Part shown: positions 1 through 7,308 of the stretch, one piece after another | Layout: each line of letters opens with the position of its first letter | How positions within the stretch are numbered: the first letter of the stretch is position 1 | From: J038 sp034437535 | GTDB lineage: Bacteria; Chloroflexota; Anaerolineae; Aggregatilineales; Phototrophicaceae | Direction of reading: 5' to 3' | DNA length: 28,191 nucleotides | Assembly (NCBI GenBank): GCA_034437535.1 | Contig: DAOTTZ010000107.1 | Location: 1-28,191 of the forward strand | Made by a program: the position numbers and the translations under genes | Notes under the pieces: model-generated | What the model was told of the DNA's origin: nothing | Database searches by the model: none | The model's input: only the letters and a program-made list of their open reading frames with translations

Positions 1-2
1 CT

Positions 3-92
3 TTTGATATTGGTATCCGTGCCAAGCGCAAACGGGCAGGATGGGATCATACCTATCTCATCAAATTACTCTGTCAGCTTGAGACCGCTTAG
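3..92 (+). CDS. C-terminal end of an unidentified protein (partial)
   Basis: An open frame enters from the left edge and ends at TAG (90-92), giving 29 residues. They are rich in basic residues (AKRKRAGWDHTYLIKLL) and end in QLETA. The basic/aromatic composition is compatible with the tail of a transposase or another DNA-binding protein, but the fragment is too short to assign. It converges on the pilin-like gene, whose stop codon is one base away. The next frame over is also open across the edge, so reality as a gene is only moderately supported. Confidence 0.35.
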   Translation, partial: FDIGIRAKRKRAGWDHTYLIKLLCQLETA

Positions 93-93
93 T

Positions 94-801
94 TCATATG
101 CGATTGCCCTGTTCTTCTTCCGACTTAATGCGTACCGGAGCCAGAATGCTGGTATACTCAACCTCTTGCCCCGCCTTGATTGATGCATCGGTGCTCTCAA
201 AGTCGTATTGACCGGAGAACATCAGGGTGATGTCACGGCTTACCGCGAAGTCTTCCCCACTAGGCCACAAGATGCGGAAATCGACTGAGATCTTGCTCCG
301 CCCACGATTTGCCGGCGGGCCGTTGTCTTCTTCTTCCTCTGATTCGTTGGCCTCATACCCGGTGTCGAACTTGATGCCAGCCGTGCCCGTTGTCGGGTCA
401 GATGCCGTCCACTCAAAGCCTTCACTGGCACTGATGAAATCGACGCTATCCGGGTCTAACCCTAGCGTCCAGTGGCTGATAGAGGGTGAGGCACCACTAT
501 ATACCGTGTAGGTCACGCGGGTTACGTCGTTACCTTCATCGTACTCTGTACCGGTGAGCGTGATAGCATGGTCACCAGCAAAAGTTGAATCCGTGTAAGA
601 CGTGTTATCGTCCGGGCCTTCTTCTTGCTCTGGCAATGCCCGGCAGACGTTGGTCGGGTCGATTTCATCAACCGCATAAGAGAGTGTTTGGTACAACCAT
701 GCGCCCAGAATACTGGCGGCGATGGCCACGCCGACGGCCACCGGATAAAGCACCATATATTCAGCCATGGATTGTCCACGTTGACTTCGATTGTTGTACA
801 T
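94..801 (-). CDS. pilin-like exported protein with Flp/TadE-type prepilin signal
   Basis: The protein has 235 aa. It begins with a short basic leader and a prepilin-type motif, RG/QSMAEY: cleavage would follow Gly9, leaving Glu at +5 and Tyr at +6 as in Flp/TadE-type (class III) prepilins. A hydrophobic helix follows (about residues 16-40). The rest is acidic and probably beta-rich. It contains a SHWTLGL stretch and a DPTTGTAGIKFD stretch that I recall from extracellular 'SHWxLGL ... DPxTGxxGIKFD' modules; this is recollection, not a database match. An acidic Glu run lies near residue 155. The start is supported by AAGGAG 7 nt upstream. No tad/flp assembly genes are nearby, so a prepilin peptidase would have to be encoded elsewhere. 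It may be a minor pilin or a surface protein using a pilin-type membrane anchor. Confidence 0.7.
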   Translation of the reverse strand: MYNNRSQRGQSMAEYMVLYPVAVGVAIAASILGAWLYQTLSYAVDEIDPTNVCRALPEQEEGPDDNTSYTDSTFAGDHAITLTGTEYDEGNDVTRVTYTVYSGASPSISHWTLGLDPDSVDFISASEGFEWTASDPTTGTAGIKFDTGYEANESEEEEDNGPPANRGRSKISVDFRILWPSGEDFAVSRDITLMFSGQYDFESTDASIKAGQEVEYTSILAPVRIKSEEEQGNRI

Positions 802-912
802 GACTTACTCCTTAAGGCATAATGGATTATTGATTAAATCTCAACCCTTATACCGCCCAAGGAGCTTGAACGTTGCAAGTAAATTCCAAATTGGCCGATT
901 TTTTTACTTTCT

Positions 913-2472
913 TCATAAAATTTCGCAGTGACCATCCCGGCGCGGGTCACCAGCCCCGCCAAAACGCCCTTCTGCATCACGGATCGCCACATTAGCCCCA
1001 CCGAAGTACAGGTTCCTGAGCTTCCACCGGCGCACCGGATACCCCGCCGCTTCGAAGGCCGCCGCCACCGCTGGATCGTAGCCCTTTTCCAGGTCGAGCC
1101 ACTCACCACCATGATGCACCCGCGCCTTCGCCACCGCATCCGCCGGTGACATGCCAAAGTCGATCAAATTGCAGATCATCTGCACGATAGCACTTCGCAA
1201 CCGGTCAGAGCCAGCACTCCCCAGCGCGATGATCGCGCCATCCGGCGATTGAATGATCGTCGGCGCAGTCATCGACGTCACCCGTACCCCTACCGGGCCA
1301 CCGTGCGGCCCATCCGGGTTGAGGTGCTTTTCCCCCAGCATATTGTTCATCAAAATGCCCGTATCCCCGACGGTATACCCGGCGGTTCCGCCCGGTGTGG
1401 TGGTGATGCTCACCGTCAGCCCGTCCGCGTCGATCACGCTGATGTGGGTGGTGTGGGGTGGTGTATCGCCTGCATCGCTCCGGTTGTCGTGCGCGGTCAG
1501 CCGGTCAGCCAACCGCGCCGGGTCATCCAGCCAGGGTTGCGCGTCCGCCATTCCTTCGGGCCGCTCCCGGTAGCGGATCGCGGTCGCCAGTTGTTGCGCC
1601 TCCACCAAATGCTGGAGATGATCGTACCCGTTATGCGCCATCGCGCCTAAATCCACCTGCGCCAGATGCTTGAGCACATACGCGATCAACACCCCACCCG
1701 CAGAAGGCGGCGGATTGGTATACAGGGTGTGCCCCCGATATGCCAGGTGAAGCGCACGCCGTTCGATCACCTCATAGTCCGCCAGATCGTCCGCCGTAAT
1801 CAGCCCGCCGTGTGTGCGCTGGTCATCTAGCAGAATCGCCGCGATTTCCCCCTCGTAACAATCCCGGATGCCAGCCCGCGACAGATGTTCCAGCGTCTCC
1901 GCGAAGGCCGGGTTGCGGAAGGTCTCCCCGGCGGATAACACCTGTCCTTCCGGCGCGAACAAAGCCGCACTCCCCGCGCTGGCTCGTACCACATAGCGCA
2001 AAGACGCCAGCACATCACTCTGCCGGGGGGATAACGCCACACCCTCACGGGCCATGCGGATGGCCGGGGCCAGCACCTCCGCCAAAGAGAGCGTCCCATA
2101 AGCCGCCATTAAAGCCGCCATCCCCGCCGGGTTACCGGGGACGGCACTACTACCCCGCCCCACATAATACGTGTCCTCCGTCCCACCGAAGGGCACCGGC
2201 TGGCCGACATAATCGACCGGATCCGGCACCGGCGTCAGGTTCAAACCAGGCCGCGTGCAGAAGAAATCGAACACACGCACCTGATCGCTGGCCGGGTCAT
2301 ACACCGTCGCGAACCCACCACCCCCCAATGCCGAAATACACGCTTCCGCCGTGAAGGACGCGAAGACCGCGCCCACCGCCGCATCGACCGCGTTCCCACC
2401 CTGACGCAAGATCTGCGCCCCTGCGTTTGCCGTCGCCGCACTCCCCGCCGCGACCACGCCCCGGCTAACCAT
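913..2472 (-). CDS. gamma-glutamyltransferase-family Ntn hydrolase
   Basis: The protein has 519 aa, close to the family length before signal peptides are counted. Family landmarks in order are GGNAVDAAVGA near the N terminus, NPPPSAGG before the active site, HTTHISVIDADG containing the expected catalytic Thr (about residue 341, the first Thr of TTH), GILMNN, and a C-terminal region corresponding to the GSPGG loop. That loop reads GSAGSDRL here, a departure from the classical motif. Members self-cleave before the Thr into two subunits and transfer or hydrolyse gamma-glutamyl groups, for example from glutathione. No signal peptide is seen, so the product is probably cytoplasmic. I chose ATG at 2472, 10 codons into the longest frame, because it overlaps the stop of the upstream membrane-protein gene by 8 bp and fits the conserved N terminus. 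The changed loop means true glutathione activity is uncertain. Confidence 0.88.
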   Translation of the reverse strand: MVSRGVVAAGSAATANAGAQILRQGGNAVDAAVGAVFASFTAEACISALGGGGFATVYDPASDQVRVFDFFCTRPGLNLTPVPDPVDYVGQPVPFGGTEDTYYVGRGSSAVPGNPAGMAALMAAYGTLSLAEVLAPAIRMAREGVALSPRQSDVLASLRYVVRASAGSAALFAPEGQVLSAGETFRNPAFAETLEHLSRAGIRDCYEGEIAAILLDDQRTHGGLITADDLADYEVIERRALHLAYRGHTLYTNPPPSAGGVLIAYVLKHLAQVDLGAMAHNGYDHLQHLVEAQQLATAIRYRERPEGMADAQPWLDDPARLADRLTAHDNRSDAGDTPPHTTHISVIDADGLTVSITTTPGGTAGYTVGDTGILMNNMLGEKHLNPDGPHGGPVGVRVTSMTAPTIIQSPDGAIIALGSAGSDRLRSAIVQMICNLIDFGMSPADAVAKARVHHGGEWLDLEKGYDPAVAAAFEAAGYPVRRWKLRNLYFGGANVAIRDAEGRFGGAGDPRRDGHCEIL

Positions 2473-3085
2473 CAGCCCGGCGCACCTGACGACGATACAC
2501 AAACGGCAGGATGAAACACAGCAACCCCAATGCCAACGAGAGGGCCATCGTAATCAGTGGCACCGTCTGGAAGCGCGGGATAAACGCGATGTATTCATCA
2601 TATGTCCCCTGGAAGATATACCGCGAGATCAACTCTGTACCGGCCCCGGTGGAGCGCGATAACACCACCACCGGTGCCGCCGGGTTGAGGTAACGCGAAT
2701 CGTCTTCTTCCATATCCCAACGCCCGGCCAGGTACCCCTGTCCTTCCACCGGGATAACCGCATCATCAAGTTCGACGTTGGTAAACTGTGAAGCATGATA
2801 CTCCACCCGTTCGATAGTCTGGCCGACGAGTAACACCGGGTCGCCCTCCGCCAGCGGCACCTGCCCCTGAAGATCAGCCAGGGTGTACACCGGCTCAAGC
2901 TGGCGCGGCAAGATGGCGTCCAGGTAATCCCCCAGCGCGAAGAACGCCGCCATCAAGCTCAAGACGCCAAATGTGATAAACGCCGGTAGTGTACGGCTGA
3001 CTTCATCACCGGTCTGCGCCGTCCGCAGGCCCAGGAAGTACACCCCAGCCGCTAAAATCGCGATCAAAATAGTTGCGGCAATCAT
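2465..3085 (-). CDS. membrane protein of unknown function, coupled to the GGT-family gene
   Basis: The protein has 206 aa. Two hydrophobic helices open it (starting IAATILIAILAAGVYF and AFITFGVLSLMAAFFAL). A soluble, mostly beta-like middle of about 110 residues follows, then one C-terminal helix (MALSLALGLLCFILPFVY) and a basic tail, giving three predicted membrane segments. The middle carries phrases such as GDPVLLVGQTIE, which resemble membrane proteins with an OB-like or E3-ligase-like ectodomain, but I cannot assign a family. The start at 3085 is preferred over a longer frame because GAAAGGA lies 9-10 nt upstream. Its stop overlaps the start of the GGT-family gene by 8 bp, so the two are very likely co-translated. 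A promoter lies about 35-60 bp upstream. Confidence 0.75.
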   Translation of the reverse strand: MIAATILIAILAAGVYFLGLRTAQTGDEVSRTLPAFITFGVLSLMAAFFALGDYLDAILPRQLEPVYTLADLQGQVPLAEGDPVLLVGQTIERVEYHASQFTNVELDDAVIPVEGQGYLAGRWDMEEDDSRYLNPAAPVVVLSRSTGAGTELISRYIFQGTYDEYIAFIPRFQTVPLITMALSLALGLLCFILPFVYRRQVRRADG

Positions 3086-3118
3086 GCAGATGAATCCTTT
3101 CTTGAAAGACTGCCTCCC

Positions 3119-3146
3119 ATTATGGCACGCCACCCGGCAGAGCCAA
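3119..3146 (-). promoter_or_regulatory. putative sigma70-type promoter for the membrane protein/GGT pair
   Basis: Read on the minus strand there is TTGGCT (-35), a 16-bp spacer and CATAAT (-10), 34 bp from the chosen ATG at 3085. It lies in the 160-bp gap between divergent genes. Confidence 0.45.
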
Positions 3147-3182
3147 AGACCCGGTTTATCCCGGCAAAATGGAACGCTACCA

Positions 3183-3211
3183 TTGGCAGGCCTTGTCTAA
3201 CTGGGTAGAGT
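3183..3211 (+). promoter_or_regulatory. putative promoter for GDP-L-fucose synthase
   Basis: TTGGCA, a 17-bp spacer and TAGAGT precede the gene by about 35 bp. The -10 is imperfect; an overlapping TATATT (3211-3216) is an alternative with no good -35. Confidence 0.35.
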
Positions 3212-3245
3212 ATATTTCTGCCACAATAACGAAGGAGACATCCGC

Positions 3246-4193
3246 ATGGATTTCTGGAAAGATCAACGCTTCGTCGTCACAGGTGGGGCCGGGTTCTTAG
3301 GCCAATACGTGGTCGAAGCCCTGCATCAACGCGGCGCATCATCGATCACTGTGCCACGTAGCGCGGACTATGATCTGCGTGATACCACAGCCGTCTTGCG
3401 CCTGCTAGACGACGCCCAACCCGATGTCATCATCCACATGGCCGCCGTCGTCGGGGGCATCGGTGCCAACCGTGAACGCCCGGCGGAATTCTTCTACGAT
3501 AACCTGATGATGGGCACCAGCCTGATGCACGAGGCTTACCGGGCCGGCGTGCAGAAGTTCGTCACCATTGGCACCGTCTGTGCCTATCCTAAAATCATCC
3601 CGATTCCGTTCAAAGAAGACGATCTATGGGATGGCTACCCGGAGGAGACCAACGCGCCTTATGGCCTGGCAAAGAAGATGCTCCTGGTGCAGGGCGAAGC
3701 CTACCGCCAGCAATACGGCTTCAAGTCGATCTTCCTTTTGCCCACCAACCTCTACGGCCCGCGTGATAACTTTGACCCGGCCACCAGCCACGTCATCCCG
3801 GCCTTGATTAAGAAGGCCATCGACGCCCAGCAAGCCGGCCAGCGTGAACTCGTCGTCTGGGGGGATGGCTCCCCGACGCGGGAATTCCTCTATGCCGCAG
3901 ACGCCGCCGAAGGCATCTTGCAGGCCACCGAACACTATGACGACCCGGCCCCGGTCAACCTGGGCAGTGGTGAGGAGATCAGCATCAAGGATCTGGTCGA
4001 GATGATCGCCGAAGAGACCGGCTTCCAGGGTGAAATCGTGTGGGATACATCCAAGCCCAACGGCCAGCCGCGCCGCAAGCTGGATACTTCCCGCGCCCGG
4101 CAACGCTTCGGCTTCCAGGCCAGCACACCCTTCCGCACCGGTTTGCGCCAGGTCATCACATGGTATCGTCAGGCCCGCGCCTCAACCCTGTAA
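3246..4193 (+). CDS. fcl: GDP-L-fucose synthase
   Basis: The protein has 315 aa, the normal length for this extended short-chain dehydrogenase family. It performs the NADPH-dependent 3,5-epimerisation and reduction of GDP-4-keto-6-deoxymannose to GDP-L-fucose, the fucosyl donor for surface glycans. The Rossmann motif GGAGFLG is at residues 13-19. The catalytic YxxxK is Tyr139/Lys143 (YGLAK). The Cys and His used for epimerisation in this family correspond to Cys112 (TVCAYPK) and His182 (TSHVIPAL). The catalytic Ser position is Thr110. PTNLYGPRDNF and GDGSPTREFLY are further family signatures. AAGGAG precedes the ATG. GDP-mannose 4,6-dehydratase, which makes the substrate, is not in the window. 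The 3' end overlaps the convergent gene by 12 bp. Confidence 0.9.
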   Translation: MDFWKDQRFVVTGGAGFLGQYVVEALHQRGASSITVPRSADYDLRDTTAVLRLLDDAQPDVIIHMAAVVGGIGANRERPAEFFYDNLMMGTSLMHEAYRAGVQKFVTIGTVCAYPKIIPIPFKEDDLWDGYPEETNAPYGLAKKMLLVQGEAYRQQYGFKSIFLLPTNLYGPRDNFDPATSHVIPALIKKAIDAQQAGQRELVVWGDGSPTREFLYAADAAEGILQATEHYDDPAPVNLGSGEEISIKDLVEMIAEETGFQGEIVWDTSKPNGQPRRKLDTSRARQRFGFQASTPFRTGLRQVITWYRQARASTL

Positions 4194-5654
4194 GATAACC
4201 TGCAAGCCCAGGACACCCACCAGAGCCACACTCACTACGATCAAAGCGACTCTCTGCCAGGCCGGCACCACAAACCGCGAAACGGTCAAGGCCTGGCCGT
4301 ATTTAACCGCCAGATACCACACCAGCACCGGCAAGATATGCAACAACATCCGGTTACCGCTATCTGCCCACAACTGACGATAAGGCGTCCGGGCGAATGC
4401 CAGAAGCACAATCAACCCGTACATCAAAGCCAGCACACTGATGATGAACCGCTCTTGTGAGAAGCCGGGCAAAAACAACGCGAAAAAGGCCGTCACCAAC
4501 AACAAGATCCAGAATAGTCCCCATCCCCCGATAATCAGATTAGACAAAAGCGAGACGGTCGAATTCAGCATATGGTCAGGCCGCAGGCCAAACGCCAGTA
4601 ACAAACTGACCGCAAATAGCACCAGCAGGAGCCACCAGCCATTCGGTAGGAGTACACGCTCAATCGGTTGATAGAACGAAAATATCACCCCGACGACCAG
4701 CCCCCCCATGCCAGCCAACATAATCATCTGGTTCGCCGGGGATATAAAACTGTCTTGATCCAACAAAGTGAGGGTGAAGGCATGGTAGATCATGACCGGG
4801 ATCAATGGCAAGATCACAAAACGTAGACGATCCCGGTAAGACATAGCCGCAAGACTGACGTAAACACCCATGATCAACACGACCATCAGCGGCCCTTCCA
4901 CCCGTTGCACGCCAACCATGACCAACCCCAGCATCGCCGGTAATCGCCAACTTGGTGTGTCGTAAGCCAGGCTCAGCCACAAACTAACGACCACAACCAG
5001 CATATATGCCGCCATCGGCATGTTGTCGTGGATGTACACAAATTGAAAACGGATAATCGGGGTAGAAAGCAAAAACAACAGACTAACCACCGGCATGATA
5101 ATCCGGCCACGACCCAGCCCATCCAGGCTTCGCCAGATGAAATACCCTAGCACCAGCAACCCACTACTGGCAAAGGCCGTCGCCAGCGGGATGAGATAGG
5201 CGACATCCAGCAAGATACCGGCAGAATGCAACGCCGGCGTGACGAGTGGATACCCCTGCCGCACAAACGGCGTCGCGCCTTCCGGCAAGAGCCGCGCCGA
5301 ATTTAACATACTCCAGGAGTCGGTGGTCAGGTGCGTGTAATTGACCACGAGCGGGATCGTCCAGATCAACAGATAACCCAGCATCCCACCGGCCAGCCAG
5401 CCTAAGTCTTGCGCTTGCCAGCGGATCTGCCATATCAGCCAACCCGCCAACACCACCAGCGGCAAGCTCATGCTGAACAACGTATATCCCGTACCCAGGA
5501 TCGTATAAAAGACGACCAACAGCACCCAGCACACCACACCCCATAACAAGCCCGTCAGCACCGTGAAGATCGTCGGCAGGCCCGGCCATAACCGCAAACC
5601 GACCAGAACCCCCAGGCTGTATAAAGCCCACAAAAAAGCAAGCTGGACGATCAT
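4182..5654 (-). CDS. polytopic membrane protein, possibly GT-C-type glycosyltransferase
   Basis: The protein has 490 aa and about a dozen hydrophobic segments distributed along its length. After the first three or four helices there is an extracytoplasmic-looking loop with NYTHLTTDSWSMLNSARLL and a following GYPLVTPALHSAG. This placement resembles the acidic first loop of GT-C membrane glycosyltransferases (PMT/ArnT-like), but I see no decisive motif, so the assignment is tentative. Its ATG overlaps the TGA of the upstream gene (ATGA, 5651-5654), showing translational coupling with that membrane-anchored protein. The 3' end runs 12 bp into the convergent GDP-fucose synthase gene. A role in surface glycan assembly is an inference from topology and neighbourhood only. 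Confidence 0.7.
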   Translation of the reverse strand: MIVQLAFLWALYSLGVLVGLRLWPGLPTIFTVLTGLLWGVVCWVLLVVFYTILGTGYTLFSMSLPLVVLAGWLIWQIRWQAQDLGWLAGGMLGYLLIWTIPLVVNYTHLTTDSWSMLNSARLLPEGATPFVRQGYPLVTPALHSAGILLDVAYLIPLATAFASSGLLVLGYFIWRSLDGLGRGRIIMPVVSLLFLLSTPIIRFQFVYIHDNMPMAAYMLVVVVSLWLSLAYDTPSWRLPAMLGLVMVGVQRVEGPLMVVLIMGVYVSLAAMSYRDRLRFVILPLIPVMIYHAFTLTLLDQDSFISPANQMIMLAGMGGLVVGVIFSFYQPIERVLLPNGWWLLLVLFAVSLLLAFGLRPDHMLNSTVSLLSNLIIGGWGLFWILLLVTAFFALFLPGFSQERFIISVLALMYGLIVLLAFARTPYRQLWADSGNRMLLHILPVLVWYLAVKYGQALTVSRFVVPAWQRVALIVVSVALVGVLGLQVILQG

Positions 5655-6436
5655 TCCGCCCCACCTGCAAACACAAATCCATTATCAAGGATCACGCCTT
5701 CAGCATCCATCCACACCAGACGATAGGTATCGTTCATCTGTGGCATCAATATAGCGCGGCCTTGCTCATTCTCCGTCAGAATCACCGGCGCATCTTGTAA
5801 GTCATCCGGCTGAATCTCAAACATCCTGATGAGTGTGACCTCCGGTTCCACCCGGTAAACGACATAATTCACCCCATCCAGATAAACATACAATCTGGCG
5901 TTAAAATAAACCGGTTCCGGTATAGATTCATACGTGATAGGCTGGGCCAATAAATGCTCTGGTACAAGCGTAATCCACCCCGCTTCCCCGATGAGCCACA
6001 CCGGCACATCCGGCGCAACCGGCACATCGAATAGAAGCATCGGTGTCTCTGTGTCTTCCGCAGACCAGCGATGCGGGTAGTCTGCCATTAATCGCGCATA
6101 TTCCTCTGGCGAAATACTCGGCGCGACCGTTCGATACGTAACCGGCAAATTGCACCCATGCTTCGCCCGCACCGAGCCAGCAATCGGGATCAGCCTGGGA
6201 TCATAGTCGATCCGTTGAATGGGGTTATCCGGGTAATAAGAACACGGGATCCATATTCTACCGCCGAACCCACCCACCAGAGCTTTGAGGCCAACCCCTT
6301 CGATCCGATTATTGAGATACGACGGCGGCAATCCTAGCGCATCCGGTGGTGAAAGGACGTTAAACAAGCCGATTGGGATCATCAAGCCACCCAAAAGCCA
6401 GATCAATAACCGGAATTGCCGTTGATGATGTGACAT
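5651..6436 (-). CDS. membrane-anchored protein of unknown function
   Basis: The protein has 261 aa from the chosen start. A basic N terminus (MSHHQRQFR) leads into one hydrophobic segment (LLIWLLGGLMIPIGLFNVL). About 230 residues follow that are probably outside the membrane, including GVGLKALVGGFGGRIWIPC and several beta-like stretches. I recognise no family. The reading frame remains open to 6523, so starts at 6478 or 6523 would add 14 or 29 residues. I prefer 6436 because the protein then begins just before its membrane anchor, although no strong ribosome binding site marks any of the three. The gene is joined by an ATGA overlap to the polytopic membrane protein downstream, so the two probably act together. 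Confidence 0.65.
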   Translation of the reverse strand: MSHHQRQFRLLIWLLGGLMIPIGLFNVLSPPDALGLPPSYLNNRIEGVGLKALVGGFGGRIWIPCSYYPDNPIQRIDYDPRLIPIAGSVRAKHGCNLPVTYRTVAPSISPEEYARLMADYPHRWSAEDTETPMLLFDVPVAPDVPVWLIGEAGWITLVPEHLLAQPITYESIPEPVYFNARLYVYLDGVNYVVYRVEPEVTLIRMFEIQPDDLQDAPVILTENEQGRAILMPQMNDTYRLVWMDAEGVILDNGFVFAGGAE

Positions 6437-6748
6437 AGAGCGGCGGTTCCCATCGCTTACACAACAAATCAAGCTCATTTTACCGGCATTCAACAGGGGG
6501 AACAATGCACGTACCTTGCACATTCACCCGGAGAATCGCTTGAGACTAACACCGTACTCGTTAGCCCGTCCGGGCTTCATCTACCCGCAGATGCCGTCCC
6601 AGACGATCATGAGGCCATCGTCGTGTATGCGCCGGTTGAATTCTGCCCGGAGGTGATGTGGTACGAAACGCTGACCGGCCATGAGAACTCGCTGAACATC
6701 CCGCCCCGACCAGCGGGAAATCAGTACAATATGGAAAATTATCGGTAA
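6434..6748 (+). pseudogene. probable gene remnant or very small unrecognised gene
   Basis: This frame is open for 104 codons and ends at TAA (6746-6748). From about 6542 its codon choice is strikingly gene-like: third positions are mostly G or C, and the residues form a protein-like segment including AIVVYAPVEFCPEVMWYET and GHENSLNIPPRP. There is no ATG or TTG start in the first two thirds. The only plausible internal start is GTG at 6623 with GAGG 8 nt upstream, which would give 41 aa. It stops 20 bp before the peroxiredoxin-like gene on the same strand. It could be the 3' remnant of a decayed gene or a short gene with a non-ATG start. I recognise no family. It also accounts for the 332-bp stretch 6437-6768 that otherwise lacks a gene. 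Confidence 0.3.
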
Positions 6749-6768
6749 ATCATAAGAGACTCTGACGT

Positions 6769-7296
6769 ATGCAGACCATCCCACAACACATATTAGATCG
6801 CCCCCTGAGCGGTTACAACATAACCGACAGTTCCCTCCGGGCAGAAATCGGCAACGCACCGACTCTGCTGGTGTTTTTGCGGCACTTCGGTTGCATCTTC
6901 TGCCGGGAGCTAGCCAAAGACCTGAAAACCCAGGTCGAAGCCAAACCCAATTATCCATCAGTCATGTTCTTCTACCAGGGCCAGCCGCAGGAAGGCGCGG
7001 CCTTCTTCGATGCCATCTGGCCGACGGCCCGCGCCGTCAGTGACGTTCCCAAAGTCTATTACGACGCTTTCGGCATCGACCGGGGCGGGCTGAAGCAGAT
7101 GTTCGGCCCGGCAGTATGGGCCTGTGGCGTCCGCGCCGCCTTGAAAGGCAACTTCATCGGTTGGAAGACCGGCGACCCCTGGACCATGCCCGGTATGTTC
7201 CTGGTGCAGGGGACGCAGATCGTGTGGAACCATGACTTCCGTCATGCCGGTGACCATCCCGATCTCAGCCGGATCCCGGCCTTTATCCCGGCATAA
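6769..7296 (+). CDS. AhpC/TSA-type peroxiredoxin-like protein with CxxC active site
   Basis: The protein has 175 aa with a thioredoxin-like fold. The segment LLVFLRHFGCIFCRELAK places a CxxC pair at Cys42 and Cys45 after the first beta-strand. This RHFGCxFCRE form is typical of the AhpC/TSA antioxidant family that includes selenoprotein-L-like and PRXL2-like proteins; selenoprotein L carries selenocysteines at the two positions. Both positions are ordinary Cys codons here. It is probably a cytoplasmic thiol oxidoreductase or peroxidase; its substrate is unknown. The start is ATG at 6769 with only a weak purine-rich upstream stretch (AAGAGA). It converges on the beta-propeller gene with a 12-bp gap and follows the possible gene remnant by 20 bp. 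Confidence 0.8.
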   Translation: MQTIPQHILDRPLSGYNITDSSLRAEIGNAPTLLVFLRHFGCIFCRELAKDLKTQVEAKPNYPSVMFFYQGQPQEGAAFFDAIWPTARAVSDVPKVYYDAFGIDRGGLKQMFGPAVWACGVRAALKGNFIGWKTGDPWTMPGMFLVQGTQIVWNHDFRHAGDHPDLSRIPAFIPA

Positions 7297-7308
7297 CGAC
7301 ACGTAGAC

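Noticed and set aside
1812..2354. 180-codon Pro/Arg-rich plus-strand frame
   Set aside because: Antisense to the GGT-family gene; low-complexity composition typical of a shadow frame.
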